From: Pelecanus crispus
Taxonomy: Eukaryota; Chordata; Aves; Pelecaniformes; Pelecanidae
Direction: 5' to 3'
Length of the DNA: 64,000 bases
Assembly (NCBI RefSeq): GCF_030463565.1
Contig: NC_134676.1
Location: 3,458,001 to 3,522,000, forward strand
Part shown: one piece after another, positions 53,129 to 64,000 of the stretch
How the letters are laid out: the number at the start of each line of letters is the position of its first letter
Numbering within the stretch: the stretch's first letter is position 1
Notes under the pieces: generated by a model
Seen by the model: only the letters and a program-made list of their open reading frames with translations
Told to the model about the DNA's origin: nothing
Databases searched by the model: none
Position numbers and translations under genes: made by a program

Positions 53129-56100
53129 CCTCTGTCAGCACACAGACAGTTAACTGCTAACTTTTGGCTAGAAGGGGCTGTGCTAATTGTGCAGGGAGAG
53201 GTACATTGGAGGTGCCTCCCTTGTCTCTGGGGCACGCAGCAAGGTGCAAACGAAAGTTTCTCTTCTGCAGTTGTGTGGGTTTTTGAACTGCATGTGCGTT
53301 AAGTCAGTCATATGACTTAGTTACTACTAATTTCTGAAATACCAGTGAACTGATGTCTGAAAAAGAGAGAAGAGAAATGAGTAAGTGGGATGTTTCTGAA
53401 GATCTCCAGATTTGCTTACATGGCTTTTTGCATGCAGCTGCTGCATTTGAGATAATGTTGATTGCACATCCCACTGGGATACGTGTCATGAAACACACTT
53501 CAGTATTAGATGAAAGAGAACTAACTTTGTTCTTGGGAAATAAAAATGGTTTTCCACACCTGTCCTGCTAAGTTTTAACTTCTCTTTTCCCCAAGATAAA
53601 CTTTACCAGAGATAGTGTTAGCAGTATCTTTTGTGCTGAATTGCATCGTAGTCTGTGCCTAAAATGTAGCGCCCCAATTAAAGCATCACAGCTTTGAAAG
53701 AGTTTCGGATTATCTGTTACAGTGTTAGCATATAGCTCTGCTGATGATTTCGTTTTAGTACTTGGATTGTTCTTTTGGTTGGAAAGCTGACAAAGATGCA
53801 ATAGTTTTTGAAACATTGCTCTCATTAGATACAACTCTGTCAAGATTACATGAGGGTTTGGGTAGGTAGCGTGTAATGAATTAATGATATGATTTAGAGT
53901 GTCATTCTGCAAAGCTTGTCAGGACTTCCTGGAACAGATACACTTTTGTTTGGAGCAGATTAGAGGAAGTACAAAGGGGTGAAAGGACTGCGATATATGG
54001 GCAAGTTCATAAATCCTGCAGGGTTTTATTTTTCTTTCTTGGAAGTCCCAGTGTGTGTGTGGAGTCCAGTATCATTTATTCTGTCTTTCTGGCAGAAAAA
54101 GTTTTACAGGCATGATTCTTCTTAACCCTTTTCAACAACTGAACCTGTCAGCATCTCTATTTCAGTGTGAATGTGGTTGCTGGGAATGGAAGTAGCTGTT
54201 GAAAGCGCTTAGTTTGCTATATAATATAATGATAATAACTTCTTTTTTTAATAAGCTGTTATAAAGCCTGTCCATAATGTTCAGCTGTATTGAAAACATA
54301 CTCACTTTTCATGAGAGAGAGATTTGGAAGGTTTTGGGGTTTTTTTGGTCAAATAAGTTTTCTTAGCTAAATTTTTCCAGAAATAGCATCCTACTGAATT
54401 GTTAATAAGATACTAACACTTACAAAAGTGTATATTATTGTCTGGTTTACCAGTTATAATGTGTTTAACAATGTGATAATGCCTCAACTAATGTTTTTAT
54501 CCCCGTATCATCGACGGGGAAGTAGGGTAGGGGAAAGGAGATCTGGAAAAACTTTCTTTCTCTAATACGCAGTCCAACTCTGTTCTTCATAAAGATGTTA
54601 TAAGGCTGAGGTGTTTTTGCTTACTGTCATATTAATTCTTTTCAGGAGAATGATCAGGATTATTTTAGTAGTGAGTTTACTTTTTACTTCCCTCCCTCTC
54701 CCTGAGGAGATTTACGCTGTAAATTCTGTCCCTACTTTGTATCAAGGGAGTAGTTAATTTCTGTCTTTAGCTGGCATAAATCAAGAAAAGTACAAGCCTA
54801 GTACATGAATTTTGGGAAGGAATAGATTGAGTGGAATATATGAAATATTCAAACTTGCAATGACTTCTGTAGCAGGACTTAGGCTCTCTTGCTAGAGGGT
54901 GGGCAGCTTTGGCAGCTTACAGTGGCACCGCTAACAGAGCGTCTGTCTGGAAGCCGCTATTAGAGATTAATTTTTGTTGTGACGGACCATTAAAATCTCC
55001 GTGCTGAGCCTGTCTTTGTAGCGTCATTCAGAACAGCAAAGTTTGTTAGGAGCATTCAACAGCCTTAGCAGAGGATTGTCACAATTAGTGTGCCCCTTGG
55101 GTTCTGTAGATGCAGTTTCATGAAGGAGTGGCTACAGCTGGCAGCTGCTGTCTAAATATATTGCTTCTCTACACCCCAGTTTAAGATTCTTTTTTTCCTC
55201 CTTCACTGAAATACTGAGATTATTTTTAAAGCGTGGAAGACCATCTCTGTGTCCAAAATGCAGGAGCAGAGATACCTGTGCAAGTCCCGCACTCTTTGCT
55301 TTTGAAATTCTTCTAAATCTCACGTCAGGTGTTGTTTGGCGAAAGCAGTACGCTTCAGAGGTACTATAATTTTTTTCCCCCCTCTATATTATAAATTTCA
55401 GATATGCTGTTTTAATTTTTTTTTTTTTTGCAAATGTGTTACTGAAGAGTGGACAGCATTGCTGCATGATGCTGTGCAGATACTGTTACGGAGTAGTGAG
55501 AATTTGTGATTTTTAATGTAGATCCTATTATTCTTCACTCTTGAGTATCACGTTGTGAAGACATATACGTAAGACGACAGGTACTGTTGGGAGGAGAGCT
55601 TAGGATACCCGTATATGGTATTCTGCAGGCAGGTATGTAATCTCAACCCATGTTCCAGACTGACCAAGAGCAAGCGTAAGACTTTGGGCTTGGCACGGGC
55701 AGTGAGTTCATGAAGGCTCGAGCCTTTCCTGAGCACGGGCAGAGCTTGCTCACCTCTGAGCTTGCTCTACTGGAAGCCTTGGCAGAATGAGCTCATGTCT
55801 GCCTACAGAATAACCTACGGACGTACTTGGAAAACGCAGGTGGGCAGTCTAGCTTAAAATTAATAAGGAAGGTGTGAGATGGGGAAGACGACAAATGGTA
55901 AGTCTGTAACCCACCTCTCCGTATCCCTTACTGTGACATATAACTGAAGAACCAAAATGTGTTGATTTTTGTTGGGAAAGGCTGCAGGGATGTACAGCAA
56001 AGCATATCTAGGAATATCGCAGAATTGTCTACGAAGAATTTAGGAAACTATTTCTCAAAGTTACTTTGTATTGGGAAGGGCAAATGTGCTTTAAAGCAGT

Positions 56101-59100
56101 TAACACTCAGCATAGCTGAAACAGGTTGTAGTCGGGACTGTGGGACTCTCAGCGTTGTGGCTCTGTGTCTGAGAGTTATTACAAAGATCTCAAATTACCC
56201 TTTTGAAAAACAGGCTCTGCTGCATTGTACAAAATGCCAAGGAAAAAGGTTTCACATACTAACATTTAATTTTAAGACATTTTATAGGAGCTACAGCATT
56301 ATTGCTTTTCAAGAATTAGGCTTGTGCAGTCCCTTATAACACTTGTGTTACAGTATGTTGGTGTTTGATTTATGGCTCCCTTGGGTATGTTATGGATACT
56401 CTGCTTTTTCTTTGGTTTTGTTAATGTTAGCACTCGAGAGCGTACCTTAATGATTAAAACTACGTAGTCAGCAAAAAGATGCAACTTCAGTATTTAATTG
56501 TAAGACTTTTATGTAGAAACTATTGCTAACATTTTGTTGCAAGATAGAGCTCCCAAAGCTTTAAATTATAAAGGCTTCTTTCAGCAGCTTGTTAAGAGCT
56601 GGTGTACATAACTGAACATCTGGTTGTTATCAGTACATTTTCACTTCATTAAAAACTATAAATGCATATGGAGGAAAAATGAAATACTGTGATCTAGTTA
56701 AATCGCTGTTAAGTAGCACCCTGTGGTGCCAGTAGAAGTTAGTTGATATTTCTGCTACATTCCATTATTTTCTGTAGCTACAATTGGTGTAGGTTGTGAA
56801 CTTCCAAATTTAAATGTTAACGGTGTATTGACTCATTTAAGGATGCTCACTGTGTTTCCTGGGAGCTTAAAAGTTGAATGTAGGAGGAAGAAGGGCGACA
56901 TAATTGACTATAAAGCTCTACGGAATCGTTGCAGTGTCATGTGCCATGTGCAGATGATGAGAAATGCTTGGGCTTTTTTCCCTTGCTAATTGTGAGTAGC
57001 GAAGAGGTTAAGAACTGTTTTCTCTCCGATTTCAGGAGTGTCATATTCTAATTTTTTTGATACTTTTGAAACAATAGGTCAGAATAGTGCTTTTTAGAAA
57101 AGAACTATCCAAGGAACTTTTATCAAGATTGTAGTAGCTCCAGTATTTGAAGAGCTGTTTGACTTGAGCATTTTTGGCAACTTAGCCTAATCATCAAAGG
57201 GCAACTTTCACCCATTGAAACTTAGGTTGAAGCTAGCAAAAATATCCAAACTGAAGGACATTTTACTGCTGCACTTTGAGGACCCTCAAAGTTTAAGAGT
57301 ATTGTGCTCTGTGTAGGAGGGATCTGATGAGTATAAAGGGAGTTTTATTTGCTGCTGCACTTAGTGTGGTGCAGCAAATTAAAAATATTTATTTATTTGG
57401 GAGATTTTCTTCATCACTTATATCCTTTTTTTTCTCATGGCAGATGTGTGGCCTCTTAAGTATCTAAAGGTCCTAAGCAGGAGAACCTTTATCTGTATCA
57501 CATGCTCTTCTTTCTGTTCTAATTCTATTCTAATCTATTTTTTTTATTTTAGACTTAGAGCAGTGTTTCTCAGTGACCTGTCTTTTCACTAGGCTAGCGT
57601 TCACTTACATTCAACTTGTAACAAACTTTTTGATCCCAGAGCATGCTATCAGAAGTCTGTACTGTTTATCAGACATCGTGCTGTATATTCAAGCTCCTAA
57701 TAATCTGCTTTCTCTGTTATGGTTTTCAGCCCTGTTTGCACAAAAGGTATTGGATGCATCTTGAAAATCACCCGCTTGCTGGTATTTGGGTTTGGCCTCT
57801 GGTCTGGGCAGCAGAGACACCCAGGCACTGAAGTCAGGCGTATCTCTCTTTGGCACCTTAAGAGTTTGCAGACTGTTCCAAAATCGGTGATGGTGACCAG
57901 GTTGACAGGACGCATAAGGCGTTTTTTTCTCCATTGCCTAGACAAGCATGAGAGACCCAAAGAGATTATTTGCTGCCACTACGTCAGGATGGCTCTCCCT
58001 TGAAACCGGTGGCTCGCATTTGAGAGGTGGTGCTGCAGAGAGACTGTGGAGCAGGTCTGCCCTTCACGCGGGCTGCACGGCTGGAACACGGGAGGTGATT
58101 CCCGTGCTCTGGCTCTGTCCAGATCTCTGCAGCGGTCTACAGCAGCTTTTCGAGCACCTGGGTCATCTCCTCTGTGGCTGCCTTTTCCCTGAGGGCTGAA
58201 AGCTTGCACAAGCACAGTCGTTTGAGCTGTCCTTTTTTATGGGTATTTGGACTGCTCTCTTGCATTCTGTTGTTCGAAAGGTAAGGTCTTTCCCTTAGAT
58301 TTAGTGGATATTGCTAACAAGACTTGTTGATATGAAAGGTAAATACAGAAGGATATAGATTTCTCTGTGCAGCATTTCAAAAGCCTAGACTACTTCTAAT
58401 ATTTTTAATCTGTAGCGGGAAGAACTGAACGCCAGTGAGGTGAAAATGTACGCAGCCACGTAGTCTCAGATGGTTTAGGAACAGCCCTGGGATAAAGGGT
58501 CTTGTCTTGAATCCAACCGTCACTTTAATCCTTTAGATACTCCCTTTAGAGTATTTCCATCTTTGGTTGTTGTCTCACTCTCATTCTGTCTCCCAGTCAA
58601 GAATACCCGGTGCAGGGGAGACGTGGTAGGAAATGTCAGAGATGTTCTCTGCTTCCACTTGGTGTTTCTCGAGTGCCCCTTCGGGACGTCTCCCAAATGT
58701 TTGGAGCCAGCTCTAATGAGCACAGTGCGTTATCGGCTGCCGCGGTGCGTATTTGCCATCGGTGGGTGTAAAATTAGGAGTGATTCCAAGAGGAAAGATT
58801 ATGTTCACTTTGAGTTGTTGTACTTGTATCCTGAGACTGATAACCAGATATTCTACTTGCTTTTCAGTTTTCAAAACTGATCCTATTCTCTGTGGTGACT
58901 CCTCTTTCACCTTTCTGGTGGGCCCTCAGGAAGCAGGGAAATGAAACCTGGTTCCTGTATGATTTGAGAGTTTTTGTATGAATCAGCCCTTTTGGCAACT
59001 CTCCTAAATTAGAAAATGAGTTACCTTTTAACCTTTTAATACTCGGAGTAGACAGCTCTGGCTGGGTGAAAGTTCAGGAAAATATTTAAACAGGGAGGGG

Positions 59101-61947
59101 GCTTGGTCTAGTGGTGCGAGTTGAAATTCAGAGTTTTCTTTCTGCCTGTTCAGGCTGTTTGCTCTGTAGGTGTGAAATCATTTATGAGCTCTCAGCCTCT
59201 GTGTGCTAAGATATAGAAATAGCTGCGTTTCATTGAGTAATTAAAGTGTTTACAACAGCATGTGCCTTCAGAGTGGTAATTGGAGTTCCTAGCTGAGATT
59301 TTCTTATGTATTGACTCTATGCTTCATCTTGGTTCCTCTTTCACAGACCCGTCTCTCGCAGGCAGGGAACAAAGCTGAACGATGCGGCGAGCACAGAAAG
59401 CGGTTGTGAGCCGTGCTTCACGTTGGAGAGCAGCCAGCAGCAGCAGGGTGGTGACACATGGGTAGATTGCTGAAGTTCTTGGTAGATGATGCCGATAGAA
59501 GGGCATCCACATGGTTCTGAATGATGCCAGGGTCCTGGGGAGCTGAGGCTTTAACAGGCCCGTGGTTCTTGTTCTGTGGAGGGCGATTGTGTCATTTGGG
59601 AACAGTAGTTACACTAATACCGCTCCCCTTGCTGGCTTACCGTAAGCTGCTGGTAGCATCAGACTCCTGCAAACCACTCCTATTGCTTTGACTTGAGTCT
59701 GCAGGAGCAGACAAGAGTATTTTGCTTTTCGTATTTTCCCCACAGGCTACGAATGACAGATGACCTTGCTATTACGATCTTCACGTTTTGGTCTGCTTCA
59801 GGCTCCGGCATTTTCTTTGTAGCTCAGAAGAAATCTACTTTGAAACCTAGTGGTGTGGCACCCGTTTGCTATGTGGTACCGTTCAGCGTGAGCGCTTGTC
59901 TGTGGGTGCAAGCGAATAATGGCAAGTGGAATGGAAGAGTTACTGCTCAGGCAGGTTGCCTTAACTGGCTGCTTGCATGTGCTCTTTTCCCGTTTCTACC
60001 ACAAAGAGGATCTTTTATTTTTGTTAAAGATTACTGGTTTGACCATAGACCTCTTTTTCAGACTGTTGGAACTCTTTTAAAGTGCGGCATCAGCGTTGTC
60101 ATATATTTGAAATAAGTGTCTGTGAAAGGGCGAGGTGAAATGTTGGTGCAGTTGAAGCAGACGAAACCTTGCGAGGGTGTGATACGCAGGTAGATGGTCT
60201 GGTGGGGTTCTCCAGCCCCAAATGTCTGAAGGTTGACAGCTCTGATGGAACTTAACAAGTCTGCCACCACAATTAGTAAATAAAATAACTCAATAAAAAT
60301 CTATCTTCTTGATGGAAGACCAGAAGAGAAGGGATATCCTTTCCAGTTTGTATCCTGGAAGGATTAGTTACTCTAGCAATTTCTTCTAAAGCAGTACTTT
60401 TTTTAAGTCTAAATGAAGTGCTGCTTTAAAGCAGTACTCCCAGGGCCATAGGTCTCTCGGAGGAGCCCAGGATCTCCGCTATCTACCTGACAAAAGGGAT
60501 TAAGATGGAAAGGGTCGCTGACTTATTACAATTTCTGTCGTTTGATTTTAATGAGTTGTTGTCTAAAGATTACTATAATGCAAACTACGCGGTTGCTTAA
60601 CTTCAATCATTCGTTGACGTGATCTGGTATCATTGCTTTTTGGAAGGAATCCACTGACGTATCGACTGTTTCTCATTGAAACGTAGATACTAAAATGTGT
60701 GTTAAATGCACTTGCACTCATTTATGTTATGCTAGCATCTAGGAATCTTGCATTTTGGAGCTCAAGTCGTCATTCTCTGAAGAATTCATAACTTAAGATA
60801 ATCATGGATACATATGGTATGCCTTTGCTTTAGAGACTAAATTTGTATATATAAGGTTTATTGCCATCTGGTTAAAGAAACAGGCGCTTGCTTTGTGTCC
60901 CTGTGTAAGAAATGCGATACTAAGGAGGATGGCTACTTGTAGTAAGGAAAAAAACCCAAATGCAGGAGAGAAATGATTGCCATGATTTCTAGAGTTCAGT
61001 CTATGCCAGATTGTTCCATCATGAAAGTAGTATGTCTTAAGAGGGACAAAAGAATAATATCTGTTAGCTTGTCTACCTGATACGGGAATGTATCCTCCAG
61101 TGGGAAGGAGAGAGAGGGAATGAGGAAAAAAACCTGTGAGAATAATTATTGAAATCTCCAAATGAGAAAATCCAGAGGGAGGAAGAAAAAAAAAGACCTG
61201 CGTATGCTTTGGTACATTGCTCTGTGAAGCCCGTTTACTCGGGACATGAGCTTTATCTGAGTTCTGTGGATTTATTTGTCTGTTTTATAAGACACCTGGG
61301 AAGGAAAAAAAACCCCACAGAAACTCCAAACATCATCCAGTTCTTCTGGTTTTCTGAAATAAATAGCTAAATAATTTTGACATGTAATTGATACATGAGT
61401 TCATTATTTCTAGTTTCCTCCTTATCTGCAAGCAAACAGTTTTCAGAGGAAGTTGGAGATCAGCATAAATTCCATGTAAAGTCATTCTATATGACCGATA
61501 GCTTTGAATAAAAAGAAAAAAAAATTCAAACCCAAGCCTCCCTATTCTATAGTCTCTCAATATAAATAAACAGTATTTTCTTTGAAGTTGAAAGAGGTTC
61601 CTGGTAGTTCTTGTGACCCTTCAGAAATGCTTGAGTTTCAGAAAGCTGTACATTTGACCCTTGGTGGAGAAAATAATTTTGCTCTGAAGCTTTATCCTTG
61701 TGCTGATAAATTAAGGGTGACTGTAGCTGAGGGGTTACCCCAGATATTAGGACTCTGGTTGTGTTTATGTCAGAGCAGATTTAATTTGAACAGATTCTAC
61801 AGCTTGGGTGGAATGTTTCTGAAGTTAAACTGGGTTTTGAATAGAAAGAAGATGAGAATAACTCACTAACTGGAGCTGCATGAATTCAGCTTGCTTTCTA
61901 TTTTTTTTCCTTTCAGAGTTATAGAAGAGTATTGAAAGCAGATTCTG

Positions 61948-61974
61948 CCCCCCCCCCCCCCCAAAAAAAAAAAA
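61948..61974. repeat. Adjacent C15 and A12 homopolymers
   Basis: Fifteen C are directly followed by twelve A, then CCCAAAAACCC-type sequence. Run lengths are uncertain in any assembly. Confidence 0.85.
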
Positions 61975-64000
61975 CCCAAAAACCCAACCAACTTGCTGTG
62001 TTATTACAGTACCCTCTTTGTTTATTTCTTTACACCGAATCTTATAAAAATAGAAAAGAATTTTGTAATGTCTCCTCAGATTTGCTATTCCACTTGTATG
62101 GTTTGTCAGAAAAATAAATAAATGAATGATTGAGATGGAGAAAAAGTATACTAGACTCTGAAATTTGTTTCCTCTTGGCAAAGTGACCCGGCTGGTTTGG
62201 ATGTTGTAGCACGTCATGAAGCCAGCCTTTTCATTCATCAGCTCAGGGTTGGAGACATGACTCTTCTATTCTCAGCCTTGGTAATGATAAGCTTCTGAAT
62301 TTTTTTTTTTTTTATTTCCCCTATAGCTAAAAAGTATTTTTTCCAAGCTGTTGTTTTTATTTTGATAGAAAAACATTTCTTCATTTTTTTTTGCTGGTAG
62401 CTAAACTTCTAGTGCTCAGTCCCTGTAGGTCCTCCCTGCTTTGCTTGGGACGGGCGCGGGTAGCGGGTTGCGGAGCGTCACGGTGCAGGAGCGGGAGCCG
62501 TTCCTCGCCCAGCCTTGCTGCTGGCTGAGAGATCACGGTGTAACCTCTGGCCTGATCTAATTATCAGCATTTACACTGGCGAGCTTCCTCAGTAGTGGGC
62601 AAAAAGTCAGGTAACTCATGAAAACGAAAAGTAATTAAACTGTACTTGATGATTTTAAGGAAGAATGTTGTTTAAGCGGTACGTTCTCTTCCTGAGGTAT
62701 AACTTAAGTATTTGAATCCGTACCGTTTTAAATCATGTGAGAGGGGGGAAAAAAAACCCAACCCAGGGAGTTTGCATAACCTTCACATTCAAGAACATTT
62801 TTGTATGTGGTTGTGTGGACTGCGATCCGGGAAATTGTGATTCCAGTTTGCTCTTGACTTGGAGCAAACAACTAGCATGCTCCTTGCCCAGAAACCCCAG
62901 CCTAGAGCTGCTGCAGAAGAGCTTAACTTAAGCTGTCTGCACACACTGATGCACGAAACTCTCCTTCCTCATGCTTTACAGTAATGCATGCTGTTTACAG
63001 CATTTCTAGCAACATGCTTGAGAATATTGAAGTAATTGAGTGTGCTAAAAAGCAGACTGATTTCTTCTAAATCCTCTTCATTTTGGTAAGGGCCACCCCA
63101 GATCTGATCCTAACGACGAATTTCATGCCAGCCAGTCTTTTCTGTGGTTAATTTATTCTGTTTCAAGAGAGATTGCACTGTTGTTTTCAAGTCGTCATTA
63201 TTTGAAAGAGCACTTAGTTTTCTGTTTATACTTGTTTTAACTGCTAAGAATAAGATTTTTGGAAGGTGACATTGTAACAGAGAAAAACAGCATTACTGCT
63301 TAAACGCATGTTGATGCTGGGTTTGTTTTGTTTTGTTTTTGGGTTTTTTTTTTTTGTTAAATAGAGATGCTATAAAGTCTTTGAATTTGAGAGGTATAAA
63401 TAGATTTTGAATTTCCAGTAGGTCCCAGGTCAAAAAACCTTGATAATTGATGCTGGACACCTGTTGTAACTTAATGATATTGGATTGTGAAACATACTGT
63501 GGAAATTAAAGAGTAACAGTGGGGGAAACATTAGAAGTACTTAATAACAATCTTTCTAATGGATTACAGGATGGCACTGTTGCACTGAATTAAGTATCTC
63601 CTTACTTTTGGAGGAGGTAAAAGTGGTTTTTGGTTGAAAGTAAGAATGATACTGGTTCATGTCCAAGTTATTTCATTGAGTTTTAAAAGGTTTCTTGTCG
63701 TCTGTAATTTATTACTGATTAAGGAGGCAAATGCCATTTTTCTCACCCTTTTAAAAATAAGATCTGTAACAAGGGCATTGTAGGCAGAGGTGGGAACAGA
63801 AAGTGCAAGGTATCCCAAATAGTGGATCTCTCTCATCCATTTTGCTGCCTTTCCTAATTAACCCTAACTTAATGAGCTTTGCTAAACTATCTGGTGTCAG
63901 TACTTAATCATTGAAGCACATTCTTTGGGATTGGCTGTAATATCATAGAACTTCAGACTTCACTGTTACCTCAAAAATACCGTTTAAAACTGAACAACTG

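Larger units (their letters stand above)
52282..64000 (+). other. DYM: DYM intron 6, open at the right edge
   Basis: The next dymeclin segment (human LDITYEISVEAIS) is not visible in any frame, so this intron is at least 11.7 kb long. It holds one CR1 copy (52563-53128), a near-palindrome at 60417-60438 and a C15/A12 homopolymer pair at 61948-61974. I see no RNA gene or nested coding gene. Confidence 0.65.

Noticed and set aside
59693-60115. A 140-codon + strand frame inside DYM intron 6
   Set aside because: There is no recognisable domain, no match to the next dymeclin segment, and its length is within chance for AT-rich intron sequence.
61825-62238. A 137-codon - strand frame
   Set aside because: It runs through the C15/A12 homopolymers, giving poly-Gly and poly-Phe, and shows no domain or splice context.

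Overview
The window looks like a stretch of bird nuclear genome. It holds many CR1 LINE fragments of avian type, CpG-island promoters, GT-AG introns, and three protein-coding genes on the + strand in the order RPL17, C18orf32 (UPF0729 family), DYM. The same order and common transcriptional direction are known at human 18q21, so this is a conserved syntenic block. I recall the block lying on the Z chromosome in chicken, but nothing in the sequence proves that here. I cannot name the species.

Layout: 1-4380 has no gene that I recognise. 4381-5057 is a rearranged antisense CR1 composite that runs into the RPL17 CpG island. RPL17 (about 5333-9150) has seven exons and encodes a complete 184-residue ribosomal protein uL22. 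Its introns 1, 5 and 6 each carry one SNORD58 box C/D snoRNA. C18orf32 (about 9545-12340) has a CpG-island non-coding first exon and two coding exons that give a 100-residue protein, longer than the 76-residue human protein. 12341-16756 is intergenic. 16757-17570 is a second antisense CR1 composite, next to the DYM CpG island. DYM (dymeclin) starts near 18.0 kb and runs off the right end. Five coding exons are visible (30910-52281), giving the first 164 residues of a protein of about 669 residues. Its introns are large (about 12.7, 11.0, 0.7, 1.35, 7.8 and more than 11.7 kb) and hold further CR1 copies and low-complexity tracts.

Function: RPL17 and its snoRNAs serve ribosome production, with a ribosomal protein and rRNA 2'-O-methylation guides made from one TOP-type transcript. 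C18orf32 is a small membrane-associated protein reported at the ER and lipid droplets. Dymeclin is a Golgi-associated trafficking factor. The three genes are neighbours by synteny; there is no operon. RPL17 and C18orf32 are close enough (about 0.4 kb) for the read-through transcript known in human.

I found no new multi-gene system. The most unusual structures are: (1) a CR1 3' end that has folded back on itself into an inverted repeat around a 30-bp minisatellite (4381-4627); (2) a chimeric CR1 with two successive 3' ends joined by a shared non-CR1 spacer, present twice, each time antisense and directly upstream of a gene's CpG island; (3) three SNORD58 copies whose terminal stems covary; (4) the C18orf32 exon extension; and (5) a diverged repeat pair of unknown family about 1.08 kb apart in DYM intron 2.
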